From Enterococcus cecorum (GTDB lineage Bacteria; Bacillota; Bacilli; Lactobacillales; Enterococcaceae), in contig NZ_JAKUDS010000005.1 in assembly GCF_023221775.1 (NCBI RefSeq), forward strand, positions 44,641-108,640: a stretch of 64,000 nucleotides of DNA. Direction: 5' to 3'. The notes beneath the pieces are model-generated. The model was not told the origin of the DNA. It worked only from the letters and a program-made list of their open reading frames with translations, and searched no databases. Positions 43,587 to 51,771 of the stretch are shown here, piece after piece. The position numbers and the translations under genes were made by a program. Numbering within the stretch: the first letter of the stretch is position 1; each line of letters starts with the position of its first letter.

Positions 43587-44393
43587 TTAGGCTGCAAACC
43601 AGATTGTTAAGTTTGCTAAACCATTGGCACCGTAAGTAGCATCGCAGCTTTGGAAAGTGATTGCTGCACCTTGAGAAGTTAACAAATTAAAGGCATTTTC
43701 ATCGTTAGCAACACCAGATAATACTTTAAATACTGTATAAGTTTGACCATCAATGGTAACTTTTGAACCTACGCCTAATTCACGAATAGTCCCGCCAGCC
43801 ATTCCTGTACGTTCGATTAAGTAGTGGTTTGGCATTTCACTCCAACGATAGATATTACCATCTGCTGGAACATACCCTGATCCAGAGAACCAAGCAATTG
43901 GATAGTGGTGACCATTAAAGTTAAAACCACTAGTATCAACTTGTGGCGCCGGTGTTGCTTGGGCAGGAGCACTTTGTTGCACAGGCGCGCTTTGTGGTTG
44001 TGTTGATGGTGCTTGATTGGTATTTGATGTATTTGTCGCTGTACTTTGTGTAACTTCAATACTTTGAGTAGAAGTTGTTGTACTTTCTACTTTTGTTTCT
44101 GCTTTTGAAGTAGCTGTTTGAGAAGTTTGAGTTTCTTTGTTAGTTTCTTTTTTCGCTTGAGTTTTCTTTTGAGCTTCTTTTTGTGCTTTATCTAAAGTAA
44201 CTTTAACAGTTTTTGATCCACGAACGCTATTAATGGTTTTTCCTAAGTGGCTACCTTGTTTTTCAAAAGCAACTAATTTAGTTGGTTCACTAGCTTGAGC
44301 ATCGTTGTTTTGAAATTGTGGAACAACGAATACGCCACCTAATGAAAAAATTGTCCCGATAACTGCTAATCTGATGAAGTTTTTGTTTCTCAT
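43587..44393 (-). CDS. Secreted protein with sortase-like C-terminal domain
   Basis: 268 residues. Signal peptide (hydrophobic run GTIFSLGGVFVV, cleavage likely near AQAS), then a long Lys/Thr/Gln/Ser/Pro linker (about residues 60-155), then a folded domain of about 110 residues. That domain reads HHYPIAWFSGSGYV, NHYLIERTGMAG, IRELGVGSKVTIDGQTYTVFKV and ITFQSCDATYG. The IxxLxxGxxVxIxGxxYxVxxV strand pair and a late Ser-Cys resemble a sortase barrel, but the usual Arg after the Cys is not seen. The upstream region carries GTTTACA-type repeats. Function unproven. ATG 44393 with AGGGGGAAA upstream. Confidence 0.6.
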   Translation of the reverse strand: MRNKNFIRLAVIGTIFSLGGVFVVPQFQNNDAQASEPTKLVAFEKQGSHLGKTINSVRGSKTVKVTLDKAQKEAQKKTQAKKETNKETQTSQTATSKAETKVESTTTSTQSIEVTQSTATNTSNTNQAPSTQPQSAPVQQSAPAQATPAPQVDTSGFNFNGHHYPIAWFSGSGYVPADGNIYRWSEMPNHYLIERTGMAGGTIRELGVGSKVTIDGQTYTVFKVLSGVANDENAFNLLTSQGAAITFQSCDATYGANGLANLTIWFAA

Positions 44394-44410
44394 ATTTATT
44401 TCCCCCTATA

Positions 44411-44438
44411 TGCTCAATCATTTTTATATTCTTGAGCA
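44411..44438 (-). other. 5' leader hairpin of the secreted-protein gene
   Basis: TGCTCAA (44411-44417) and TTGAGCA (44432-44438) can pair around a 14-base loop, just upstream of the ribosome binding site. Confidence 0.4.
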
Positions 44439-44448
44439 TCCCCTAAAA

Positions 44449-44485
44449 GTAAACTTAATATGTAAAGGTGTAAAGTTTACATATT
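44449..44485. promoter_or_regulatory. GTTTACA-type operator cluster upstream of the secreted-protein gene
   Basis: AATATGTAAA (44457-44466) and TTTACATATT (44476-44485) form a perfect inverted repeat around nine bases; another GTAAAC half-site lies at 44449-44454. The same motif recurs near the GntR regulator gene and in front of the chromate transporter genes. Confidence 0.5.
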
Positions 44486-44650
44486 GTTTTCTTCATTTGC
44501 ATTATCGGTTATTTCAATAAAAAAATCAAGTACTTTCCAAAATAATAACACCTATAAAAACTCTATATATCAGCTATTTTTATGTTTGTTAAATAACTAA
44601 TCACTTGAAATATCTTTAGTAGTAGTGTTATTGTTAAATGTATGCATAGG

Positions 44651-44684
44651 TTGACATATAAAGGTTGACAAGTTTACATATAAA
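44651..44684 (+). promoter_or_regulatory. Plus-strand promoter-like region with GTTTACA motif
   Basis: TTGACATATAAAGG, then TTGACAAGTTTACATATAAA: two copies of TTGACA and one AAGTTTACATA. It drives toward a ribosome binding site (AGAGGAG, about 44711) and an 11-codon frame. Confidence 0.4.
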
Positions 44685-44727
44685 GTGTTTTAGTTTGGTA
44701 ATAATTTAAAAGAGGAGAATAATAATT

Positions 44728-44763
44728 TTGATTATTCACAAACAAAAAAACTCGAAAGAATAA
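44728..44763 (+). other. Eleven-codon micro-frame with strong ribosome binding site
   Basis: TTG at 44728, ten bases after AGAGGAG, opens MIIHKQKNSKE and then a stop inside the terminator stem. It may be a leader peptide, a tiny peptide, or the scar of a deleted gene whose promoter and Shine-Dalgarno remain. Confidence 0.25.
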
Positions 44764-44778
44764 ACTTTCGAGTTTTAG
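44745..44778. terminator. Terminator of the GntR regulator gene
   Basis: AAAACTCGAAAG (44747-44758) and CTTTCGAGTTTT (44765-44776). On the minus strand the stem is followed by TTTTTTTG. Confidence 0.85.
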
Positions 44779-44797
44779 GATAAGTGGTTTGAGTTGA

Positions 44798-45520
44798 TTA
44801 AATTGAATGAATAGCGATAAAACATCCTTTATCGTAGCGGTAACGAATTTCGGATAGTTCAAATGGGCGTCCGTCACCAAAAGTAACGACTTGTTCAATT
44901 TCAAGAACTGGATCAAACAATTGACATTCTAAATACTTTTGATCATATCTATCTGACATATCAGCTTTAATCTTACGGATAGCTGAGCCAATTTCATAAG
45001 GTGTTTCATTTTCAATATATTGGTATAAAGATTTTTCCAATACAGCAGTGTTTAATTCAGGAAGAGCGGCTACAGGAATTACAATATACTCTATTCTGAA
45101 AGGTTGACCATCAAGGTAACGTACACGAATAATGTCATAAACACTATCAATAGGACGGATAGCTAATTTTTCACATTCTTCATCTTCAGGATTACGAACG
45201 TGGAAGGAAACCACTTTACTTGTTACGGTTTGGTTAACATTCACTTTTTGTGATAATCCAAGACATTCATTTGAACTTGAGTCTAAGTTAGAAGTTGTTT
45301 CATCTAATGTTTTAACGAAAGTCCCAACTCCTTTTTTTGAAGCAATGTATCCTTCAAGTGTTAGTACATTCAATGCTTTTTGCACGGTTACACGACTTGT
45401 GTCATAAAAGTTAGCTAATTCTGTTTGTTTTGGTAACTTTTCACCAGGTTTGAAAGTTCCGCGTTGAATTTTATTCATTATATCGTTTGCGATTTTTCTA
45501 TATCCACCAGTTTTTGTCAT
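44798..45520 (-). CDS. GntR-family transcriptional regulator with UTRA domain
   Basis: 240 residues. N-terminal winged helix (YRKIANDIMNKIQRGTFKPGEKLPKQTELANFYDTSRVTVQKALNVL) and C-terminal UTRA ligand-binding domain, in the HutC subfamily. ATG 45520 has AAAGGA ten bases upstream; an in-frame GTG at 45529 overlaps it. Tandem GTTTAC motifs directly upstream suggest autoregulation. The neighbours with the same motif are the sortase-like secreted protein and the chromate transporter genes. The effector is unknown; sugar phosphates are usual for the subfamily. Confidence 0.85.
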   Translation of the reverse strand: MTKTGGYRKIANDIMNKIQRGTFKPGEKLPKQTELANFYDTSRVTVQKALNVLTLEGYIASKKGVGTFVKTLDETTSNLDSSSNECLGLSQKVNVNQTVTSKVVSFHVRNPEDEECEKLAIRPIDSVYDIIRVRYLDGQPFRIEYIVIPVAALPELNTAVLEKSLYQYIENETPYEIGSAIRKIKADMSDRYDQKYLECQLFDPVLEIEQVVTFGDGRPFELSEIRYRYDKGCFIAIHSI

Positions 45521-45556
45521 GTCCGGCACGTCCTTTCTTTATGATGTATGCTAAAT

Positions 45557-45580
45557 AAGTAAACTTTGTAAACTTGTAAA
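45557..45580. promoter_or_regulatory. Tandem GTTTAC sites upstream of the GntR gene
   Basis: Minus strand TTTACAAGTTTACAAAGTTT then ACTT: three TTTAC units spaced about 9-10 bases, 37-60 bases before the regulator's start. Confidence 0.45.
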
Positions 45581-46250
45581 TCCGAAGTTAGATAACAAAA
45601 ATGTGAAATGTATTTATATCAATAGTATTACAAACGTAGATGATGTTCTCAATTGCATCATTTCTCTTTCTATGTATACAATATACCTTTTTTAGTAAGA
45701 AAGCAATTATCATGCATTGGGTATGCTAACGTTTTATTAATCATAACATTAGTAATATTTAAAAATGTTAGTTATTTAAAAATTAATTTTGTTTTCCTTA
45801 TAAATAACTGTTATTTATTTTATGATATTATTTATGTTTGATGATTATGGCTGATATATTAATGATAAATAGAATTTTTGTATGGTGATAGTATTTAAAT
45901 AGAAAACAAAAATAGATTGATTTTGATAAGGGAGGTTTGCTTGAGAGGGTAATTTGATTCATTTTGAATAGAATATATGTACATATCAGAGGTTCTTTAA
46001 AACAGTGAAACATAAAAAAGAATAGTTTGTAAATTAAAATTGAGAAGAAGTGTATTTGAGTAAAATAGTTTAATAAAATGTTGATATATTAATGTTTTTA
46101 GAAGATTGATAAAATGTTTTTTGATTATTAAATGAAAGTCTATTTAATATAAAACTTTCACAAGCGTAACTGGATATTATAATTATAATTAATCTAAATA
46201 AAAACAATAAAATTTAAAATAAAACATTCTATTTTGTTGGTATGTTAAGA
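45581..46250. other. AT-rich gene-free region
   Basis: About 670 bases of very AT-rich DNA. Short open frames have neither ribosome binding sites nor protein-like composition. I see no repeat, hairpin or promoter strong enough to report. Confidence 0.5.
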
Positions 46251-46312
46251 AAAGTTTACATAGTGAAGCTAATTATCAGGTAGATTCACAAGTAAGGAAA
46301 ATAGATTATAAT
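46251..46312 (+). promoter_or_regulatory. Promoter of the chromate transporter genes with GTTTACA site
   Basis: -35 TTCACA (46285-46290), 16-base spacer, -10 TATAAT (46307-46312), 34 bases before the start codon. AAAGTTTACATAG (46251-46263) lies 22 bases upstream of the -35 and matches the motif near the GntR gene. Confidence 0.45.
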
Positions 46313-46345
46313 AGGTATAGTTTATAGAAAGTAGGAATTTGATTT

Positions 46346-46900
46346 ATGGATAAGGAGTTCAGCTTAAGAAGGCTATTTTGGTCTACATTTACTTTGAGCG
46401 CTTTTACTTTTGGTGGTGGGTATGTCATCGTTATGCTGATGAAGCAAAGATTTGTTCAAAAATATGGTTGGTTAACTGAAAATGAGATGCTTGATTTTGT
46501 GGCTATTGCTCAAAGTGCGCCGGGGGCTATGGCAATTAATGGTGCAATCTTGGTAGGTTACAAGTTGGCTGGGGTGATTGGCGTCTTGATAACGGTACTT
46601 GCTACTGTTTTGCCACCGCTAGGAATTATTACGATTTTAGCCTACCTTTACAATGTTTTTATCAAGATTGTCTGGGTTCAATATTTACTTTCTGGTATGC
46701 AAGTAGCTGTGGGGGCTTTAATTTTACAAGTGGTTTTTGATATGTTATTACCTATTATCAGGAAAAAACAAGGAACTGTGATTTTGATCTTTTTATTAGT
46801 GCTCGGTGCGAGTCTTTTATTCAATGTTAGTTCGGTTTATTTGATTTTGGCTTGCTTGGCATATGGTATCATTCAAACATGGCGTGGGGCGAGTCGATGA
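46346..46900 (+). CDS. Chromate transporter family protein, first half
   Basis: 184 residues, five to six membrane helices. The CHR signature FTLSAFTFGGGYVIVMLM near the N-terminus and the AQSAPGAMAINGAILVGYKLAG segment are present. It is a short-chain (single-domain) CHR protein; its partner is the next gene, whose start overlaps its stop (ATGA). The pair works as a heterodimer in known short-chain systems. Some members export chromate, but in lactic acid bacteria the natural substrate is not known. Confidence 0.85.
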   Translation: MDKEFSLRRLFWSTFTLSAFTFGGGYVIVMLMKQRFVQKYGWLTENEMLDFVAIAQSAPGAMAINGAILVGYKLAGVIGVLITVLATVLPPLGIITILAYLYNVFIKIVWVQYLLSGMQVAVGALILQVVFDMLLPIIRKKQGTVILIFLLVLGASLLFNVSSVYLILACLAYGIIQTWRGASR

Positions 46901-47454
46901 TTTATTTACAATTATGGTGGAGTTTCGTGAAAGTAGGCCTATTCAGTTTTGGTGGTGGGTATGCAGCTTTACCTTTGATTCAGCAAGAAGTTTATACACA
47001 TCATTGGCTTCATGCGACCGAACTAAATCATTTAATTACCTTATCACAAATGACTCCAGGACCAATCGCGATTAATGCGGCGACTTTTGTGGGCGTTAAA
47101 AGTGCTGGAATTACCGGGGCAATTGTGGCAACGCTAGGATGTGTAACGCCTTCTTGTTTCATCGTAAGTATCATTGCCTACTATTATATGCGTTATCAAA
47201 ATTTAACGATTGTCCAAAATGTCTTACAAACTTTAAGACCTGCTGTGATTGCCTTGATTTTGGTTTCGGGATTAGAAATTTTGCGTAATAGTTTTTACGG
47301 AAATCATGTGGACAACATATTTTCACTGGATATGTCCAAAGTTGTCCTATTTATTGTAGCGCTTCTTTTATTAAGAAAGCTAAAGAGCCGGCCAATCTTA
47401 GTGATGCTTGTCATAGGGGGATTAAACATTTTTTATCAAATGTTACTTAATTAA
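46897..47454 (+). CDS. Chromate transporter family protein, second half
   Basis: 185 residues with the same signatures: FVKVGLFSFGGGYAALPLI and LSQMTPGPIAINAATFVGVKSAG. It starts at ATG 46897 within the stop of the first gene, so the two are translationally coupled. Antiparallel membrane insertion of the two halves is expected from the family. Ends before the terminator at 47516. Confidence 0.85.
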   Translation: MIYLQLWWSFVKVGLFSFGGGYAALPLIQQEVYTHHWLHATELNHLITLSQMTPGPIAINAATFVGVKSAGITGAIVATLGCVTPSCFIVSIIAYYYMRYQNLTIVQNVLQTLRPAVIALILVSGLEILRNSFYGNHVDNIFSLDMSKVVLFIVALLLLRKLKSRPILVMLVIGGLNIFYQMLLN

Positions 47455-47515
47455 TTGCTATATTAATGAAAAATTTGTGAAATAATAATTGTATTAGTGT
47501 AAATACACAAAGATG

Positions 47516-47547
47516 AATGCTAGTCTAGTATAAGGCTGGCATTTTTT
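47516..47547 (+). terminator. Terminator after the chromate transporter genes
   Basis: AATGCTAG and CTGGCATT arms (one G-U), followed by six T. Confidence 0.7.
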
Positions 47548-47582
47548 GCTTTGTGCCATCTCTGGAACTGGTGTCACAAACT

Positions 47583-47604
47583 TTGGCACACTTCTTTGTG
47601 TCAA
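47583..47604 (+). promoter_or_regulatory. MtlR activator site
   Basis: The arms TTGGCACA and TGTGTCAA are separated by six bases. This agrees at all but one fixed position with the Bacillus MtlR site (TTGNCACA ... TGTGNCAA). It lies 18 bases upstream of the -35 box, a usual activator position. Confidence 0.7.
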
Positions 47605-47622
47605 ACATATATTTAGATGTTG

Positions 47623-47651
47623 TTGAAAGCGGTAATTTATTGGGTTAAGAT
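47623..47651 (+). promoter_or_regulatory. mtl operon promoter overlapped by a cre site
   Basis: -35 TTGAAA (47623-47628), 17-base spacer, -10 TAAGAT (47646-47651). The -35 is also the start of TTGAAAGCGGTAATT (47623-47637), which matches 13 of 15 cre positions, so CcpA binding would block the promoter. Confidence 0.65.
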
Positions 47652-47728
47652 AAAAATGTAAACAATTACAAGAACTTTTGTGGGGTGTGCAGAACCATCC
47701 CGCACAGATTAAGAGGAGGAAGTTAAAA

Positions 47729-49168
47729 ATGGAAGCAAACGTGCAGCAAAAGAGTTTAAAAGCAAGAGTGCAACGTTTCGGTAGTTTTCTTTCAGGAATG
47801 GTCATGCCAAATATTGGGGCCTTTATTGCTTGGGGTGTAATTACTGCCCTGTTTATTCCAACTGGATGGTGGCCAAATAAAGAATTAAATAATTTAGTTT
47901 CACCAATGATTACTTATTTATTGCCATTATTAATCGGTTATACTGGTGGACATACTGTTCATGGCCAACGTGGTGCAGTTGTTGGGGCAATTGCAACAAT
48001 GGGTGTTTTAGTCGGATCTTCAGTACCAATGTTTATTGGGGCGATGGTGATGGGTCCTTTAGGTGGCTGGTGTATCAAGAAATTTGATGATGCTTTCCAA
48101 GATAAAATTGCTGCTGGATTTGAAATGTTAGTCAACAACTTTTCAGCTGGTTTGATTGGATTTGTACTTTCGATTCTCGGATATCTAGGAATTGGTCCAG
48201 TCGTTCAATCGTTGACCAATGCGATGGCTAGCGGTGTAGATGCAATCATTAATGCACATTTATTACCATTAGCAAATATCTTCATTGATCCTGCGAAAAT
48301 TTTATTCTTAAACAATGCCATTAACCACGGTATTTTAACACCACTTGGTACGGAACAATCCTTACAAACTGGTAAATCTATTCTATTCTTATTAGAAACA
48401 AATCCTGGTCCTGGTTTAGGTGTGTTATTAGCCTTCATGATTTTTGGTAAAGGTTCTGCCAAATCATCTGCGCCAGGTGCGATTATCATTCAATTCTTAG
48501 GTGGTATTCATGAAATTTACTTCCCATATGTCATGATGAAACCATTATTATTCTTAGCTGTTATGGCTGGTGGGGTATCAGGTACATTTACTTTCCAATT
48601 ATTAGGTGCTGGTTTACGTGCTGCTGCTTCACCTGGTTCAATCATTGCTATTTTAGGAATGACTCCAAAAGGTGGATATCTTCCAGTAATTGCTGGGGTA
48701 GCCGTCGCAACAGCTGTGTCATTCTTAGTGTCAATGGTAATTATTAAATCTGATAATAAAGAGGAAGAAGATTTTGAAGCGAGTCAAGCTGCTGTGAAGG
48801 CTGCTAAAGCTGAAAGCAAAGGTCAAGTAGCTGCAACCACTCAAGCAACACCAACTTCAAGTTCTTCAGCATCATTTGCAACTGTCGATAAAATTATCTT
48901 TGCTTGCGATGCGGGCATGGGTTCAAGTGCAATGGGTGCTTCTGTATTACGTAATAAAGTGAAAAAAGCTGGTTTAGATGTGCCAGTAAGTAACTCTGCC
49001 ATTAATAATTTAACAGACGATCCAAAAGCTTTAATCGTTACCCAAGTTGAATTAAAAGAACGTGCGAGTCAAAAAGCGCCAAGTGCACTATTTATTACAG
49101 TAGAAAACTTCATGAATTCACCAAGTTATGATGAAATTGTGACTAAGCTTCAAGAAGTGAAAAAATAA
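47729..49168 (+). CDS. mtlA: Mannitol-specific PTS enzyme IICB
   Basis: 479 residues. The IIC membrane domain (about residues 1-345) contains GGHTVHGQRGAVVG and the substrate motif NHGILTPLGTEQ. After an Ala/Ser/Thr linker comes the IIB domain (about residues 385-479) with the phosphorylated Cys in IIFACDAGMGSSAMGAS. There is no fused IIA, which is supplied by mtlF. It imports mannitol and delivers mannitol-1-phosphate. ATG 47729 is nine bases after AGGAGGAAG. First gene of mtlA-mtlR-mtlF-mtlD. Confidence 0.95.
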   Translation: MEANVQQKSLKARVQRFGSFLSGMVMPNIGAFIAWGVITALFIPTGWWPNKELNNLVSPMITYLLPLLIGYTGGHTVHGQRGAVVGAIATMGVLVGSSVPMFIGAMVMGPLGGWCIKKFDDAFQDKIAAGFEMLVNNFSAGLIGFVLSILGYLGIGPVVQSLTNAMASGVDAIINAHLLPLANIFIDPAKILFLNNAINHGILTPLGTEQSLQTGKSILFLLETNPGPGLGVLLAFMIFGKGSAKSSAPGAIIIQFLGGIHEIYFPYVMMKPLLFLAVMAGGVSGTFTFQLLGAGLRAAASPGSIIAILGMTPKGGYLPVIAGVAVATAVSFLVSMVIIKSDNKEEEDFEASQAAVKAAKAESKGQVAATTQATPTSSSSASFATVDKIIFACDAGMGSSAMGASVLRNKVKKAGLDVPVSNSAINNLTDDPKALIVTQVELKERASQKAPSALFITVENFMNSPSYDEIVTKLQEVKK

Positions 49169-49184
49169 GTAAAAGAAAAGGCTA

Positions 49185-49211
49185 TTAGCCAGGTGACAAA
49201 AGCCTGGCTAA
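49185..49211 (+). other. Intercistronic hairpin mtlA-mtlR
   Basis: TTAGCCAGG (49185-49193) and CCTGGCTAA (49203-49211). No proper U-tract; it probably lowers expression of the downstream genes or protects the mtlA message. Confidence 0.6.
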
Positions 49212-49247
49212 AGTCTTTGTTAAAGGTAAGAAGAAAGGAGGGAGAGC

Positions 49248-51314
49248 ATGTATTTTTCAAATCGTGAAAAGAAAATCTTGTCTTTGATGCTTGAGTACCC
49301 AAACGGAATTACACAAGAAGAGTTAATGACACAACTACAAATTAGTCGTCGTACTTTGTATCGTGAAATTGCTAGTATCGAAAAAACATTGCAAGCTTTG
49401 GATATTCAAATCATCAAGCCTCGTGGGGCCGGATATCGAATTCTTGGTGAAAGCACGAGTTTAGACAAGCTAAAGCAGCAATTAAATGAAGTACAAGAAG
49501 ATATCTTTACGAATAATGTTAAGCGTCAAGGAGCCATTGTTTGTTCCTTACTATTTCAAGATGAAGAAGTGACGATTGAGAGTTTAGCGATTGATTTTCA
49601 AGTAAGTGTTTCGACGATTGTTTCTGATTTACAAACGATTGAAACCAGTTTAGTGGAATATCGTTTGCAACTGCTTCGTTTAAAAGCGCGTGGTATCAAA
49701 ATTGAAGGTGATGAAAAAGCCAAACGCCAAATTTTAGGCAACTTAATCTTTAATGGTGTCAGTGAATATGATTTCTTCCATTATTTGGATAAGTTGACTG
49801 CTGAAAATAGCCATCAAAAAAGTGGAAATTTCTTCTTAGATTTATTAAGTACGGATAGTTTATTTTGGGCTAAAACAAGCATTTATCAATTACCCAATCA
49901 AATTTTGAATAATATTACGGATAATCAGCTACAACGTATTTTGATTTTACTGACTTTATCTATTGACCGGATGCGTTCCAATCATGTTTTAGCAAAAACG
50001 CAAGAACAAGAAGCTCGGACAGATACCATTCAGTTAGCTAATCAATTAATGGTGAAAGTCGCTACTTTTTTAAATCAATCTATTCCAAATCAAGAAGTAA
50101 GGCTGTTTGCTTATCAATTAGAAGGTATTAATTATAAACAACCACAAAATATATTTATCGATACTTATGATGTGGAGCTTTCTTATAAAATTAAAGAATT
50201 TATTCGGAATGTTTCTCAACTGAGTCAATATGATTTTCGGAAAGATGAACAGCTTTTCAAAGATTTAATGGCCCATATGAGTGCTGCCTTGAAAAGAAGT
50301 TCTCATGCGATTCAAAGTTCAGAAAATCCCCTTTTAGAAAAAGTAACAAAAAAATATGACTGGGTTACCAAGGCGGTTCGTACAAGCTTGCAGGAAATCT
50401 TTAGTCAATATCGCTTTTCAGAGGATGAAGTAGGTTACATTGTTATTCATTTTGCTACTTCTTTAGAACGTCATCCGGTTAGTCGGGATTTGTCGGTATT
50501 GGTGATTTGTTCTAGTGGGATTGGCACAGCAAGGATATTGGAGAGTCGCATTCGAAAATATTTGCCAGAGTTTCAAACGGTAAAAATTGGTAAGATTTCT
50601 GAATTGAGTCGCTTGAATTACAAGGAATTCGATTTGATTCTAGCAACTATTTTCTTACCTGGTTTCCCGATTCCGTATAAAGTCATTTCTCCATTGTTGT
50701 TAGAAGATGAGATTAGTGAAATTAAAAGTCAACTATACAAAATGGATACTAAGCAAGAAAAAGGTAGCGAAAAAGTACCTCAGCCAACCATATCTAGTCA
50801 GCATGTCTCGTTTCAAGAAATCTATGAAGCGATGAAATTGGCCAATGATTTACTTGGCAATTTTGATTTGAAACAAGTCAAAGCACAACCAACAATTGAA
50901 GCGACATTAGCACAAATTATTCAAGACTTGAGCGGCACGATTGTTCATGATAGTCAAGCTGTGACCCAACGTGTGATTGATCGCTATTTAATTGCACCTA
51001 TTGGAATTCCGGAGACCAATATGGCCTTATTCCATTGCGCCGATGAAGAAATATTAGAGCCGTATTTTGCAATTTATGAGATTAACCATACTTTTAGTAT
51101 TCCTAGTATGGATCGTAAGGGAATATTATTGAAACGGATTTTACTTATGTTGGCACCGGAACCTATGACTGAGACTCAACGGAATTTACTAGGGCAGATT
51201 AGTAGTTCAATTATTGAAAGTGATCTCAATACGCAAACTTATATGCATGGTACAAAAGAAGAAGTATATCAACTGATGAGTTCATTATTTGTTAAAGAAA
51301 TACAACAAGATTAA
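49248..51314 (+). CDS. mtlR: PRD-type activator of the mannitol operon
   Basis: 688 residues. Domain order: N-terminal HTH (YPNGITQEELMTQLQISRRTLYREI), second HTH (about residues 85-135), PRD1 (about 190-290), PRD2 (about 300-405, with conserved His in LMAHMSAAL and VIHFATSLER), EIIB-Gat-like (VLVICSSGIGTARIL, with Cys) and an EIIA-like C-terminus (about 540-685). This is the MtlR layout, whose activity is set by PTS phosphorylation. ATG 49248 has AAAGGAGGG upstream. It should act at the site at 47583-47604. Confidence 0.92.
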   Translation: MYFSNREKKILSLMLEYPNGITQEELMTQLQISRRTLYREIASIEKTLQALDIQIIKPRGAGYRILGESTSLDKLKQQLNEVQEDIFTNNVKRQGAIVCSLLFQDEEVTIESLAIDFQVSVSTIVSDLQTIETSLVEYRLQLLRLKARGIKIEGDEKAKRQILGNLIFNGVSEYDFFHYLDKLTAENSHQKSGNFFLDLLSTDSLFWAKTSIYQLPNQILNNITDNQLQRILILLTLSIDRMRSNHVLAKTQEQEARTDTIQLANQLMVKVATFLNQSIPNQEVRLFAYQLEGINYKQPQNIFIDTYDVELSYKIKEFIRNVSQLSQYDFRKDEQLFKDLMAHMSAALKRSSHAIQSSENPLLEKVTKKYDWVTKAVRTSLQEIFSQYRFSEDEVGYIVIHFATSLERHPVSRDLSVLVICSSGIGTARILESRIRKYLPEFQTVKIGKISELSRLNYKEFDLILATIFLPGFPIPYKVISPLLLEDEISEIKSQLYKMDTKQEKGSEKVPQPTISSQHVSFQEIYEAMKLANDLLGNFDLKQVKAQPTIEATLAQIIQDLSGTIVHDSQAVTQRVIDRYLIAPIGIPETNMALFHCADEEILEPYFAIYEINHTFSIPSMDRKGILLKRILLMLAPEPMTETQRNLLGQISSSIIESDLNTQTYMHGTKEEVYQLMSSLFVKEIQQD

Positions 51315-51332
51315 GAATTGGAGGAAGAAAAG

Positions 51333-51770
51333 ATGCATTTAACAGAAAATATGGTGTTATTAAATCAAAGTTATGACAACAAAGAGGAGGCAATTAGAGC
51401 TTGTGGCCGTTTATTAGTAGACAATGGCTGTGTGGATGAAGATTATATTGAAGCAATGATTGAAAGAAATAAGTTAGTCTCAACTTACATGGGAAACTTC
51501 ATTGCGATTCCTCATGGCACAGATGAAGCCAAAAAATATGTGAAGAAAACAGGAATTTGTGTCATTCAAGTGCCTCAAGGTGTACAGTTTGGCGAACCTG
51601 ATTCAGAAGATTTGGCGATGGTTTTATTCGGAATTGCAGGGATTGAAAATGAACACTTAGATTTATTGCAAAAAATCGCGATTTTCTGTTCAGAAGTAGA
51701 AAATGTCGTGAAATTAGCTGATGCAAAATCAAAAGAAGAAATCATTCGCTTATTAGAGGAGGCTGAATAA
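51333..51770 (+). CDS. mtlF: Mannitol-specific PTS enzyme IIA
   Basis: 145 residues, a stand-alone EIIA of the mannitol/fructose type. The phosphorylated His lies in [17 protein letters not shown] (around residue 58). It passes phosphate from HPr to the Cys of MtlA. ATG 51333 follows GGAGGAAG by five to six bases. Its stop is one base from mtlD's start region, within the operon. Confidence 0.95.
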   Translation: MHLTENMVLLNQSYDNKEEAIRACGRLLVDNGCVDEDYIEAMIERNKLVSTYMGNFIAIPHGTDEAKKYVKKTGICVIQVPQGVQFGEPDSEDLAMVLFGIAGIENEHLDLLQKIAIFCSEVENVVKLADAKSKEEIIRLLEEAE

Positions 51771-51771
51771 A

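Noticed and set aside
45653..46013. Short open frames in the 45.6-46.0 kb gap
   Set aside because: Composition (Ile/Leu/Tyr/Asn) reflects base bias and there are no ribosome binding sites.
48205..48489. Antisense frame of 94 codons within mtlA
   Set aside because: Shadow of the mtlA coding sequence; low-plausibility protein without a start signal.
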